Shown: piece after piece, positions 19,504-27,678 of the stretch | How the letters are laid out: each line of letters opens with the position of its first letter | Numbering within the stretch: the stretch's first letter is position 1 | NCBI GenBank assembly: GCA_963772935.1 | Contig: CAVYZK010000009.1 | Coordinates: forward strand, 558,001-622,000 | Origin: JANNNF01 sp963772935 | GTDB lineage: Bacteria; Pseudomonadota; Alphaproteobacteria; Rhodobacterales; Rhodobacteraceae | Direction of reading: 5' to 3' | DNA: 64,000 nt | Notes under the pieces: model-generated | Told to the model about the DNA's origin: nothing | What the model saw: only the letters and a program-made list of their open reading frames with translations | Databases searched by the model: none | Translations under genes and position numbers: made by a program

Positions 19504-19967
19504 TCCTCATCCACCACGCGGAACAGGTTCGGCACCGCGGGGCATGGGATCAGGTCGTTCTTCACCACGTCCGACAGCCGCACCTGATGCAGAAACACAT
19601 AGACGTTGGCCGACAGGCTTTCCCACAGCCGGTTGGTCAGGCTTTGCGCCCGCGTGCCCGACACGCCGCCCGACGCCCCTGCCCCCGAGTGCATGGCATC
19701 GACCGATTCCTCGACCGCCTCCATCACATCGCTGATCCTGATCTCATCGGGCAGCTTGGCCAGCTTGTAGCCCCCGCCCGGCCCGCGCACCGCCTCAACC
19801 AGCCCCGCGCGGCGCAGTTTGACGAACAACTGCTCCAGATAGGGCAGCGAGATATCCTGCCGTTTCGAGATTTCCGCCAGCGACACCAAAGCCCCGGACT
19901 TGCCTTGCGCCAGTGCCAGATCGGCCAAAGCCACCATCGCATAACGGCCTTTGGTGGACAGTTTCAT
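19500..19967 (-). CDS. iscR: Rrf2-family Fe-S regulator IscR
   Basis: A 155-residue transcription regulator starting MKLSTKGRYAMVALADLALAQ at ATG 19967. The winged helix covers roughly residues 1-65, with ISLPYLEQLFVKLRRAGLV as recognition region and GPGGGYKLAK as wing. E. coli IscR ligates its cluster with three cysteines near positions 92-104. This protein has none there and a single cysteine near the C-terminus (LIPCPAVPN). The Rhodobacter-type IscR is known for such atypical ligation. It is first in the isc-suf operon and probably represses it; an iron-box-like palindrome overlaps the promoter. Confidence 0.92.
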   Translation of the reverse strand: MKLSTKGRYAMVALADLALAQGKSGALVSLAEISKRQDISLPYLEQLFVKLRRAGLVEAVRGPGGGYKLAKLPDEIRISDVMEAVEESVDAMHSGAGASGGVSGTRAQSLTNRLWESLSANVYVFLHQVRLSDVVKNDLIPCPAVPNLFRVVDEE

Positions 19968-20057
19968 CGGCAGACCCCTGATATGGACGCAATTCCATTG
20001 ACGGACGGCCACAGGGCCATTACCTGAAACCGACCCCGAGGCGGCGCTTTTGCCGTC

Positions 20058-20074
20058 TTTAGAATGGTTCTAGT
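20058..20074. promoter_or_regulatory. Iron-box (ICE)-like palindrome upstream of iscR
   Basis: TTTAGAATGGTTCTAGT contains the perfect repeat TAGAA-TGG-TTCTA and closely matches the rhizobial Irr iron-control element TTTAGAAnnnTTCTAAA. It covers the -10 of the predicted iscR promoter, where a bound repressor would block initiation. Confidence 0.6.
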
Positions 20075-20095
20075 TTAGCCGAGCGCACCCGTCAA
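20067..20095 (-). promoter_or_regulatory. Likely isc-suf operon promoter
   Basis: On the minus strand TTGACG (20095-20090) and TAGAAC (20072-20067) are separated by 17 bases. It lies about 100 bases upstream of iscR, and the -10 is part of the iron-box-like palindrome. Confidence 0.55.
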
Positions 20096-20129
20096 GAAAC
20101 CGCTCGCAGGAAAGACAGGCGACAGGCAC

Positions 20130-20789
20130 ATGCCCGAGGTAATTTTCGCAGGCCCAGAGGGCCGGCTCGAAGGCCGATATCACCCGCAAAAAGACCGCGA
20201 CGCACCGATTGCCATCGTGCTGCACCCGCACCCGGCCTATGGCGGCACGATGAACAACAAGGTGGTGTATAACCTGCACTACGCGTTTTACAAACTGGGC
20301 TTTACCGTGCTGCGGTTCAATTTCCGTGGCGTTGGGCGCAGCCAGGGCGAATACGATCAGGGCATCGGCGAGTTGTCCGATGCGGCATCGGCGCTGGATT
20401 ACCTGCAATCCATGAACCAGAACGCCAAGCATTGCTGGGTGGCAGGCTTCAGCTTTGGCGCGTGGATCGGGATGCAGCTTCTGATGCGGCGGCCTGAAAT
20501 CACCGGCTTCATCTCGGTCGCCCCTCCGGCGAACCTTTACGATTTCAGCTTCCTTGCCCCCTGCCCCTCCTCCGGCCTGATCATCAACGGCAGCGCGGAC
20601 AAGGTGGCCCCGCCCAAGGATACCGTCAATCTGGTGAACAAACTGCACGAGCAGAAGGGCATCACCATCACCCATACGGTGGTGGAAGGCGCGGATCACT
20701 TCTTCAAGGATGAAGAAACCCACATGAACCCGATGATCAACACGGTCAGCGATTATGTGAAACGCCGTCTGGGTGAGGCATCGCGCTGA
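20130..20789 (+). CDS. Alpha/beta hydrolase (COG2945-like)
   Basis: A 219-residue serine hydrolase of the small cytoplasmic type. The oxyanion region is HPHPAYGGTMNN near residue 32, the nucleophile elbow GFSFG near residue 111 (Ser catalytic), the acid probably in NGSADKVAP and the His in VEGADHFF. The block FRGVGRSQGEYDQGIGE is characteristic of this family. The substrate is unknown; related proteins are esterase-like. It is divergent from iscR and is followed 1 base later by a small gene. Confidence 0.82.
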   Translation: MPEVIFAGPEGRLEGRYHPQKDRDAPIAIVLHPHPAYGGTMNNKVVYNLHYAFYKLGFTVLRFNFRGVGRSQGEYDQGIGELSDAASALDYLQSMNQNAKHCWVAGFSFGAWIGMQLLMRRPEITGFISVAPPANLYDFSFLAPCPSSGLIINGSADKVAPPKDTVNLVNKLHEQKGITITHTVVEGADHFFKDEETHMNPMINTVSDYVKRRLGEASR

Positions 20790-20790
20790 T

Positions 20791-21057
20791 ATGGCTGATT
20801 TTATCCAGGAACTGGGCGACATGCTGGCCAAGGATGTGCTTGAGGCGCAGGACGAACTGGATGACGACCGGTTTTATGAACAGGTGGGGCGGGTGCTGAT
20901 GACCTCATCCCCCACTCTGAACGAGGCGTTCATGACCTCTGTCCGCATCCGCCTTGCCGAACGCCGCGCCCGCGCGTTTTTCGACAAGGCGCTTGCGGCG
21001 AAGCGTGAAGGTGGTGCTGCCCCTGAAGCCCCCAAGGACTATGGGGTCGGGCATTGA
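20791..21057 (+). CDS. Small conserved-type hypothetical protein
   Basis: An 88-residue soluble protein starting ATG 20791, one base after the hydrolase stop. It is helical and charged (MADFIQELGDMLAKDVLEAQDELDDD..., RIRLAERRARAFFDKALAAK) without cysteines or a signal peptide. The TTG start of the next gene overlaps its stop. It is evidently co-expressed with the hydrolase and the HD protein; no function can be assigned. Confidence 0.6.
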   Translation: MADFIQELGDMLAKDVLEAQDELDDDRFYEQVGRVLMTSSPTLNEAFMTSVRIRLAERRARAFFDKALAAKREGGAAPEAPKDYGVGH

Positions 21058-21643
21058 GTGACCGTCTGGAGGCGCAATTTGCGTTTCTGAATGAGGCGGA
21101 TCGCCTGAAATCCGTGCTGCGCGCCACCACCCTGTGTGACGGGTCGCGGCGCGAAAACTCGGGCGAACACAGCTGGCATCTGGCGCTCTACGCGATGGTG
21201 CTGGCCGATCAGGCGGCCCCCGGTGTCTCCATTGACCGGGTGATCCGGATGCTGCTGATCCACGATCTGGTCGAAATTGACGTGGGCGATGTGCCGATCC
21301 ATTCAGCGGGACGGTCAGGCCCATGCCAGCGTCGAAACCATCGCCGCCGAACAACGCGCCGCTGACCGGATTTTCGGCCTGCTGCCCGAGGATCAGGCCA
21401 CGGCCTTTCGCGCGCTGTGGGATGAGTTTGAGGCGGCCGAAACCCCCGACGCCATCTTCGCCAAAAGTCCTGGACCGGGTGCAACCGGTGATGGCCAACC
21501 TGCAATCGGGGGGCGGTACGTGGGTGACGTATAACGTCACCGCCGAGCAGCTTGAGGCGCGGGTTGGGTCGAAGATCGCCAAGGGTGCGCCGAAGGTGTG
21601 GGATTGGGTGAAGACCCAGACGAAAGCGTTTTTCATAGAATGA
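21054..21643 (+). CDS. HD-domain phosphohydrolase (two apparent +1 frameshifts)
   Basis: A YfbR-like HD-superfamily nucleotidase in three frames. The first segment, from TTG 21054, carries the metal motif SGEHSWHLALYAM...LLIHDLVEIDVGD. The frame then breaks at GCGGGAC (21306-21311), where one G too many is present. The second segment is QAHASVETIAAEQRAADRIFGLLPED, broken again at AAAA 21463-21466. The third segment is VQPVMANLQSGGGTWVTYNVT to the stop at 21641. With both bases removed the product is about 195 residues, the normal size. Both events are insertions in homopolymers, as in rpsB, so the gene may be intact in the organism. Confidence 0.75.
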
Positions 21644-22083
21644 TCAGCCGGACGCGCAGATGGTTTTACGCCGTCAGCCTTGCGTCTGTCTTGCTTTGCA
21701 TTTTCGGATTCCTGACGGTGTCTGATGGCTTCATGGGTCGGTTCAGCCGGACCGGATGGGTCAGTTGGGTCGAGAAAGACAGTTTCTTGTGCAAGTCATT
21801 GAATGGCGAAGGGTCTGACGACCAGTTTGGATTCTTCCTGCTGTCTCTGTTGGTGATATCGCTGCTCTTGTGCATCCTCCGATGGTCGCACCCGGTCAGC
21901 GTCGCGGAAACACTACTGTTCTTTGCGCTCTCCATTCCCTCCATTTTGTTTCTGTTCAACATCGCCCGCTGCGCGGATGTCCTTCAAACTATATTTGTTG
22001 GGCGAAACATCTGGGCCTTTGCCACGGTCTTGTCATGGTTCTGTGCTGCGGCGTCCCTACTCATGCCAAAACGAAACATCTAG
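21640..22083 (+). CDS. Hypothetical membrane protein
   Basis: A 147-residue protein from ATG 21640, overlapping the HD-gene stop (ATGA). It has a basic N-terminus (MISRTRRW) and four hydrophobic segments (YAVSLASVLLCIFGFL, FFLLSLLVISLLLCIL, VAETLLFFALSIPSILFLF, AFATVLSWFCAAASLL). GC content is lower than in neighbouring genes (roughly 50%), so it may be a recent arrival. No family is recognised. Confidence 0.55.
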   Translation: MISRTRRWFYAVSLASVLLCIFGFLTVSDGFMGRFSRTGWVSWVEKDSFLCKSLNGEGSDDQFGFFLLSLLVISLLLCILRWSHPVSVAETLLFFALSIPSILFLFNIARCADVLQTIFVGRNIWAFATVLSWFCAAASLLMPKRNI

Positions 22084-22181
22084 CCGCTGCAATTTCAGTA
22101 TACCATCGCATACCGCCTTCCCCGCCCGCCATTTTTCGGCTATGACCACCCGCAACCCGAATCCAACACAAAGAGGCCCAG

Positions 22182-23396
22182 ATGACCAAGATCAAGGTAG
22201 CCAACCCCGTGGTCGAGCTTGACGGCGATGAGATGACCCGGATCATCTGGGATTTCATCAAGCAAAAGCTGATCCTGCCCTATCTGGACATCGACCTGAA
22301 ATACTATGACCTGTCGATTCAGGTGCGGGACGAAACCAACGACCAGATCACCATCGATTCTGCCCATGCCATCCAGAAATACGGTGTCGGCGTCAAATGC
22401 GCGACCATCACGCCGGATGAACAGCGGGTTGAGGAATTCAACCTGAAACAGATGTGGAAATCGCCCAACGGCACCATCCGCAACATCCTTGGCGGGGTGA
22501 TCTTCCGCGAGCCGATCATCTGCAAGAACGTGCCCCGTCTGGTGCCGGGCTGGACCAAACCCATCGTGGTCGGCCGTCACGCCTTTGGCGACCAGTACCG
22601 CGCCACCGACTTCCGCTTTCCGGGCAAGGGCAAGCTCACGATGAAATTCGTGGGTGACGATGGCACCACGATTGAGCGTGACGTCTATACCGCGCCGTCG
22701 TCGGGTGTGTTCATGGGCATGTACAACCTGGATGACAGCATCCATGATTTCGCCCGGTCCTCGATGAACTATGGCTTGCTGAAAGGCTGGCCGGTGTATC
22801 TGTCCACCAAGAACACGATCCTCAAGGCCTATGACGGGCGCTTCAAGGATATCTTCCAGAAGGTGTATGAGGAAGAATTCGCCGATGCGTTCAAAAAGGC
22901 AGGCATCCATTACGAACACCGCCTGATCGACGACATGGTGGCCTCCGCGATGAAATGGTCGGGCGGCTATGTCTGGGCCTGCAAGAACTATGACGGCGAT
23001 GTGCAGTCTGACACCGTGGCCCAAGGCTTCGGCTCGCTTGGCCTGATGACCTCTGTTCTGATGACCCCCGATGGTCAGACGGTCGAGGCTGAGGCCGCGC
23101 ATGGCACCGTGACCCGCCACTACCGCGAGCATCAGAAGGGCAAGGCGACCAGCACCAACTCGGTGGCTTCGATCTATGCGTGGAGCGGCGGGTTGAAGCA
23201 CCGCGCCAAGCTGGATGGCAACGACGCGCTGATGCGCTTTGCCACCACGCTGGAAAAAGTGACGGTGGATGCGGTGGAAGACGGGTTCATGACCAAGGAT
23301 CTGGCGCTGCTTGTCGGCCCCGATCAGAAATGGCTGACCACGATGGGCTACCTTGAAAAGGTGGACGAATACCTGAACAAAGCCCTCGCCGGGTAG
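22182..23396 (+). CDS. icd: Isocitrate dehydrogenase (NADP+)
   Basis: Oxidative decarboxylation of isocitrate to 2-oxoglutarate in the TCA cycle. A 404-residue enzyme of the eukaryote-like, homodimeric type II family common in Alphaproteobacteria: NPVVELDGDEMTRIIW at the N-terminus, CATITPDEQRV, SPNGTIRNILGG (isocitrate-binding serine), the family block NYDGDVQSDTVAQGFGSLG and EAAHGTVTRHYR. A good AAGAGG ribosome-binding site precedes ATG 22182. The stop is within a palindromic repeat (see 23395-23456). Confidence 0.97.
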   Translation: MTKIKVANPVVELDGDEMTRIIWDFIKQKLILPYLDIDLKYYDLSIQVRDETNDQITIDSAHAIQKYGVGVKCATITPDEQRVEEFNLKQMWKSPNGTIRNILGGVIFREPIICKNVPRLVPGWTKPIVVGRHAFGDQYRATDFRFPGKGKLTMKFVGDDGTTIERDVYTAPSSGVFMGMYNLDDSIHDFARSSMNYGLLKGWPVYLSTKNTILKAYDGRFKDIFQKVYEEEFADAFKKAGIHYEHRLIDDMVASAMKWSGGYVWACKNYDGDVQSDTVAQGFGSLGLMTSVLMTPDGQTVEAEAAHGTVTRHYREHQKGKATSTNSVASIYAWSGGLKHRAKLDGNDALMRFATTLEKVTVDAVEDGFMTKDLALLVGPDQKWLTTMGYLEKVDEYLNKALAG

Positions 23397-23456
23397 GATG
23401 GGCAATCTGCCCATCTTCCTGACATCATTAGCAGGATGGGCAGCATTGCCCATCCT
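23395..23456. repeat. Two copies of a dispersed GGATGGGC palindromic repeat
   Basis: Copy one: GATGGGC (23397-23403)/GCCCATC (23409-23415) with a TT after it. Copy two: AGGATGGGCA (23433-23442)/TGCCCATCCT (23447-23456), a perfect 10-bp stem with loop GCAT, followed by TACG. The same element, including the TACG flank, recurs at 60077-60099. It may serve as the icd terminator. Confidence 0.75.
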
Positions 23457-23471
23457 ACGCACCTGCATCTG

Positions 23472-24074
23472 ATGGCCGATGCCTCCCACCATTCGCTGAT
23501 CGAAGACACCCAAGGCATCGCCTTTGGCGTCTGCATGGCCGCCGTTGGCATGAACATCCTGACCTATATGGGCTTTGTCGCAGGCCAGACCACCGGCGTT
23601 GCCGCCCTGATCAGCTATGCCACCGGCTGGTCCTTCCCGGCCGTGTATTTTGGCATCAGCCTGCCCTTCCTGTGGTTCGGCTATCACCGCATGGGGCCAC
23701 GGTTTGCGTTCAAGACCTTCCTCTCGGTGGCAGCGCTGTCGCTGGCCACCGCCCTGCTGCCACGGTGGCTGACCTTCGCCCATATCTCGCCCGCGCTTGC
23801 CGCCGTGCTGTTTGGCATCCTGTTCGGCATCGCGGCTTTGGCCGTTGTGCGCCATGGCGGCAGCTTTGGGGGGATTTCTATCCTGTGGCTGCTGTTGCAA
23901 GACCGCACGGGGTTTCAGGCAGGGTATGCGCAACTGATCTTTGATGTGGGACTGTTCGCGCTGTCGGCGCTGTTCATCGACCCTGTCATTCTGGGCTGGT
24001 CTTTCCTGGGGGCCGTGACCTTCAACCTGTTTCTGGCGATCAATCACCGGCGTGACCGCTATATCGCGACCTGA
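23472..24074 (+). CDS. YitT-family membrane protein
   Basis: A 200-residue integral membrane protein with about five or six helices. ATG 23472 (MADASHHSLIEDTQGIAFG) is preferred; an in-frame ATG at 23436 lies inside the palindromic repeat. Family-like features are the N-terminal EDTQGIAFGVCMAAVG, GLVAGQTTG-like FVAGQTTGVAALISY and GGSFGGISIL. Some YitT relatives are transport-related but the substrate is unknown. No clear ribosome-binding site is present. It converges on the glycine-rich gene, with a terminator hairpin between. Confidence 0.68.
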   Translation: MADASHHSLIEDTQGIAFGVCMAAVGMNILTYMGFVAGQTTGVAALISYATGWSFPAVYFGISLPFLWFGYHRMGPRFAFKTFLSVAALSLATALLPRWLTFAHISPALAAVLFGILFGIAALAVVRHGGSFGGISILWLLLQDRTGFQAGYAQLIFDVGLFALSALFIDPVILGWSFLGAVTFNLFLAINHRRDRYIAT

Positions 24075-24084
24075 AAGGCAGCGT

Positions 24085-24114
24085 GGCCCGGCGCTGCCAT
24101 CGCAACGCCGGGCC
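24085..24114. terminator. Shared hairpin between converging genes
   Basis: GGCCCGGCG (24085-24093) pairs perfectly with CGCCGGGCC (24106-24114). It is followed on the plus strand by AATTCTT. It lies 11 bases past the YitT-like gene's stop and just short of the stop of the minus-strand gene. Confidence 0.6.
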
Positions 24115-24125
24115 AATTCTTGGTG

Positions 24126-24818
24126 TCAACGCAGTCGGGACGCATCCATGTTTACTTGCACAGTGCCACCTGCCAGCTTGTAGCTACCGCCGGACAAGCT
24201 GAGGCAGCGGTTGTCAACACTTTGGAAGCTGACACCCGCGATCTTCAGGCTTTGATCCAGACTGGTATCATGCACCCAACCCATCACGGTTCCATTGCGG
24301 TCTGACACGGGCAAGCCGTTGTAGACCTGACTGTTGCCGCCTTTGGCACAGCGCATCTTGGCCGCGGGGGGCGGCACGATCTTGGTGGCCGGGCGGGTCA
24401 CGGACACGGGCGTCACCTCCGGCGCAATAACCACAGGCGGTGTGACGCCCGGCGTGGTCGGTGTGCCCGGGGCAGCACCGCCGACGCTGACGCCCACACC
24501 CGCAACAGTTCCGCCACCAACACTGACGCCGGCCGCAATACCCGACGCACCGCCAACCGATACGCCAACACCGGCAACCGAGCCGCCGCCAACCGAAGCC
24601 CCGGCGCGGACGCCACCAACCCCGACCCCGGCGCGAACGCCGGACTCGTGGCCAATTGAAACTCCCCCCAACCCGCCAAGGCCGACCGAAATTTCAGCAC
24701 GCGCCACTGCCGCCCCAAACCCGAGCGTCAGAATAACTGCGAGGGCAGAGGTGGATCCCAACCGCAGCAGCAGAAGGCTGCGTTTTGTCGGGGCCGTCTT
24801 TTTCGATGAGATGGTCAT
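24126..24818 (-). CDS. Exported glycine/valine-repeat protein
   Basis: A 230-residue protein with an N-terminal signal peptide after a basic stretch (KRSLLLLRLGSTSALAVILTLG, cleavage probably after AVARA). Residues about 45-115 are repeats of VGVGG/VSVGGG type in units of about 15-20 residues. A proline/threonine linker (PGTPTTPGVTPPVV) follows. The C-terminal 75 residues form a small domain with two cysteines (MRCAKGG..., DNRCLSLSG) and GLPVSDRNGTVMGWVHD, which resembles a PRC-barrel-type strand pair. It is probably periplasmic or surface-exposed; function unknown. Confidence 0.65.
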   Translation of the reverse strand: MTISSKKTAPTKRSLLLLRLGSTSALAVILTLGFGAAVARAEISVGLGGLGGVSIGHESGVRAGVGVGGVRAGASVGGGSVAGVGVSVGGASGIAAGVSVGGGTVAGVGVSVGGAAPGTPTTPGVTPPVVIAPEVTPVSVTRPATKIVPPPAAKMRCAKGGNSQVYNGLPVSDRNGTVMGWVHDTSLDQSLKIAGVSFQSVDNRCLSLSGGSYKLAGGTVQVNMDASRLR

Positions 24819-25255
24819 GTGTGTGTCCTGACTTGTTTATTGGGCCCGAAGGCACCGATTGAACCAGTGGACCACCCAGTTAGCCGACCCCCACCTGACC
24901 GGCATGTCGAATGGCTTGCTACATCAACAGACTGTCTGACAGGGTGTTATTCTGCCCGACAACCGTATAACGCAACATCTTAAGGTTTAGTTTCACTCCT
25001 CCTTAAATATTATTGGCAATATTTGAATCGAAATCGTAAAAAATAAAATTCAATGTTTATGAATTGTCAACAATAAGCCAATTGTTCGAATATTGCCGAC
25101 ACCCCAAAATTTTGCTGCGGCGCAGCGGAAAACAGGGCCTGCCCCATCTTGCCTCTGGCCTTTCCAGCCTGCTTGAGGTATCGCCCGGCCCAAAGCTGAC
25201 CATAGCCCAAGGCTGGCAACAGCCGATAGCTGACAATAGAAAGTGACCCCTCCCG
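24819..25255. other. AT-rich divergent intergenic region
   Basis: This 437-base stretch lies between the glycine-repeat gene (minus) and typA (plus). Its middle (about 24990-25110) is strikingly AT-rich for this genome and holds a long inverted repeat, listed separately. No RNA gene or open frame of merit is seen. Confidence 0.55.
25015..25097. promoter_or_regulatory. Inverted repeat GGCAATATTTGAA / TTCGAATATTGCC
   Basis: Arms at 25015-25027 and 25085-25097 match at 12 of 13 positions and are 57 bases apart. Between them are A/T runs and a second smaller repeat, ATTGTCAACAAT. The layout suits looping or paired operator sites for the divergent promoters. Confidence 0.45.
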
Positions 25256-27073
25256 ATGGAGCTCCGCAACATCGCCATCATCGCGCACGTTGACCATGGC
25301 AAGACCACCCTCGTGGACGAACTGCTGAAGCAGTCCGGTTCGTTCCGCGACAATCAGGCCGTGGCCGAACGCGCGATGGACAGCAACGATATCGAACGTG
25401 AGCGGGGCATCACCATTCTGGCGAAATGCACCAGCCTTGAGTGGGGCGGCGCGCGGATCAACATCGTCGATACCCCCGGCCACGCCGACTTTGGTGGCGA
25501 GGTGGAGCGTATCCTGAGCATGGTGGACGGCGTGGTTCTGCTGGTGGATGCGGCCGAAGGCCCGATGCCGCAGACCAAATTCGTGACCTCCAAGGCCCTT
25601 GCCCTTGGCCTGCGCCCCATCGTGGTGCTGAACAAGGTCGACAAGCACGATGCCGAACCCAGCCGCGCGCTGAACGAGGTGTTCGATCTGTTCGCCAACC
25701 TTGGTGCCGATGATGACCAGCTTGATTTCCCGGTGCTTTATGCCTCGGGCCGCTCTGGCTGGGCCGATGTGGAACTCGACGGTCCGCGCAAAAATCTGGA
25801 CGCTCTCTATGAACTGGTGCTGAAGCATGTGCCGGAACCCGCCCAGATCGCGCGCCGGTCTGAACCCTTCCAGATGCTGGCAACCACCCTGTCGGCTGAC
25901 CCCTTCATCGGCCGCATCCTGACCGGCCGCGTCGAATCCGGCACCCTGCGGGCGGGTGAAACGATCAAGGCCCTGAGCCGCGACGGCGAAAAGCTGGAGC
26001 AGTTCCGTGTCTCCAAGGTTCTCGCCTACCGTGGTCTGGTGATGACCCCGATTGATGCCGCCGAGGCTGGCGATATCGTGACCCTCGCAGGTATGTCGAA
26101 GGCCACGGTGGCCGATACGCTTTGCGCGCTGGAGCTGGAAACCGCCCTGCCCGCACAGCCGATTGACCCGCCGACCATCTCGATCACCTTTGGCATCAAC
26201 GACTCGCCGCTGGCCGGGAAAGAGGGATCGAAGGTTCAGTCCCGCGTGATCCGTGAACGCCTGATGCGTGAGGCCGAAATCAACGTCGCCATCAAAGTGA
26301 CCGACACCCCCGGCGGTGACGCGTTTGAAGTCGCCGGTCGTGGCGAATTGCAGATGGGCGTGCTGATCGAAAACATGCGCCGCGAAGGGTTCGAGCTGTC
26401 GATCTCCCGCCCCCGCGTGCTGTTTCAGGACATCGACGGCGTGAAATGCGAGCCGATTGAAGAAGTCACCATCGACGTGGATGACGAATACACCGGCCCG
26501 GTGATCGAAAAACTGACCGGCCCGCGCAAAGGCGATCTGGTCGAGATGAAACCGGCTGGCGTAGGCAAGACCCGCATCATCGCCCATGTGCCGTCACGCG
26601 GTCTGATCGGCTATCATGGTCAGTTCATGACCGACACGCGCGGCACCGGCGTTCTGAACCGGGTGTTCCACGACTGGGCGCCGCACAAGGGCCCGATTGA
26701 GGGGCGTCGCCAAGGCGTGCTGATCAGCATGGAAACCGGCATTTCGGTGGCCTATGCGATGTGGAAGCTGGAAGACCGTGGGCACTTCTTCATCGGGGTG
26801 CAGGAACCGATCTACACCGGCATGATCATCGGCGAGCATAACCGCGACAACGATCTGGAAGTGAACCCGCTGAAGGGCAAGCAGTTGACCAACGTGCGGG
26901 CAAGCGGCACGGACGAGGCTGTGCGCCTGACCACCCCGGTGAAGTTGAGCCTTGAACAGTCCATCGCCTATATCGACGATGACGAATTGGTCGAGGTCAC
27001 GCCGAAATCGGTGCGGATGCGCAAACGCTTTCTTGACCCGAATGACCGCAAGCGCAACTCGCGCAAGGAATAG
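25256..27073 (+). CDS. typA: Translational GTPase TypA/BipA
   Basis: A 605-residue ribosome-associated GTPase needed for 50S assembly at low temperature and under stress. The GTPase domain has G1 AHVDHGKTT (residues 10-18), switch region RERGITI, G3 DTPGHADF and G4 NKVDK. It is followed by the beta-barrel domain II, two EF-G-like domains (RGELQMGVLIENMRREGFEL, ISRPRVLF) and the BipA-specific C-terminal domain (GLIGYHGQFMTDTRGTG). Length and order are normal. A strong terminator follows the stop. The divergent upstream region is AT-rich, with an inverted repeat. Confidence 0.97.
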   Translation: MELRNIAIIAHVDHGKTTLVDELLKQSGSFRDNQAVAERAMDSNDIERERGITILAKCTSLEWGGARINIVDTPGHADFGGEVERILSMVDGVVLLVDAAEGPMPQTKFVTSKALALGLRPIVVLNKVDKHDAEPSRALNEVFDLFANLGADDDQLDFPVLYASGRSGWADVELDGPRKNLDALYELVLKHVPEPAQIARRSEPFQMLATTLSADPFIGRILTGRVESGTLRAGETIKALSRDGEKLEQFRVSKVLAYRGLVMTPIDAAEAGDIVTLAGMSKATVADTLCALELETALPAQPIDPPTISITFGINDSPLAGKEGSKVQSRVIRERLMREAEINVAIKVTDTPGGDAFEVAGRGELQMGVLIENMRREGFELSISRPRVLFQDIDGVKCEPIEEVTIDVDDEYTGPVIEKLTGPRKGDLVEMKPAGVGKTRIIAHVPSRGLIGYHGQFMTDTRGTGVLNRVFHDWAPHKGPIEGRRQGVLISMETGISVAYAMWKLEDRGHFFIGVQEPIYTGMIIGEHNRDNDLEVNPLKGKQLTNVRASGTDEAVRLTTPVKLSLEQSIAYIDDDELVEVTPKSVRMRKRFLDPNDRKRNSRKE

Positions 27074-27083
27074 TCCCACAAAA

Positions 27084-27106
27084 GCCGCCCCTCTGGGCGG
27101 CTTTTT
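27084..27106 (+). terminator. typA terminator
   Basis: GCCGCCC (27084-27090), loop CTCT, GGGCGGC (27095-27101), then TTTTT (27102-27106). A textbook rho-independent terminator 11 bases after the typA stop. Confidence 0.92.
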
Positions 27107-27208
27107 ACTGTGCGGCCCTGTTCCTTGCGGAACAGCGGTACGGGGCCGTCGGTGACAAGGTCAGATCAGTAGACGCGCAACCCTGCGCTGCCCTGAAAGG
27201 ATCACGCC

Positions 27209-27641
27209 ATGCTGACCAAGTCTCGCACCCTCGCCCTCATCGCCACCTGCCTCGCGCTGCCCCAGACCGCTGCGGCGCTGGAGGTGGGGCGCTGCAACAT
27301 TGCCGAAGACGGTATGTTCCGCACTGTGCTGGTCGTGCGGCTGGACGGGGCGACGCATATTCACCGCGCGGGGCAAGACGGGCTGACCCGCCGCATTCTG
27401 TTCAACCCTGATGCCGCCGCTGATTGGGCCTTGGCGCGTTATGGCGCGGGTCCGGCAATGGATATAGCGACCTGTGCGGGCGACGGGCATGATACCGTAG
27501 CTTGCCGCAGGTGGCGCGGGGCCGGTTGTTGGCGGGCCCGTGACGGGCACCCCGACCACCCCGGACCCCGAAACCGAAGAACCGCCAACGGGCAATGATT
27601 CCGGCAACGGCGGGTCCAGCGTGGATGACCGGGTTGAGTGA
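27209..27641 (+). CDS. Small exported protein (apparent +1 frameshift)
   Basis: It starts MLTKSRTLALIATCLALPQTAAALEVG, a clear signal peptide with cleavage probably after TAAA. A domain of about 70 residues follows with cysteine GRCNIAEDG and AMDIATCAGDGHD. In the annotated frame it ends at 27598 in arginine-rich nonsense. Removing one base near CTTGCC (27501-27506) gives instead a glycine/proline/threonine tail (GGPVTGTPTTPDPETEEPP...) ending at a TGA at 27639-27641, which looks like a genuine disordered C-terminus. That would make a protein of about 143 residues. Function is unknown; periplasmic by prediction. Confidence 0.6.
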
Positions 27642-27648
27642 CCTGACC

Positions 27649-27678
27649 GACAGGCCGGGGCCTTAGCCCCGGTCTGTC
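27649..27678. terminator. Hairpin between converging genes
   Basis: GACAGGCCGGGGC (27649-27661) pairs with GCCCCGGTCTGTC (27666-27678) with one G-T pair and a 4-base loop. It overlaps the pgi stop region. No U-run follows on either strand, so termination efficiency is uncertain. Confidence 0.5.

Noticed and set aside
22140..24116. A 658-residue open frame antisense to icd and the YitT-like gene
   Set aside because: It covers the complement of two well-recognised genes, has no family resemblance and is His/Gln/Arg-rich as expected for a shadow frame in GC-rich DNA.
25067..26587. A 506-residue frame antisense to typA
   Set aside because: Antisense shadow of a conserved gene; no start signal.
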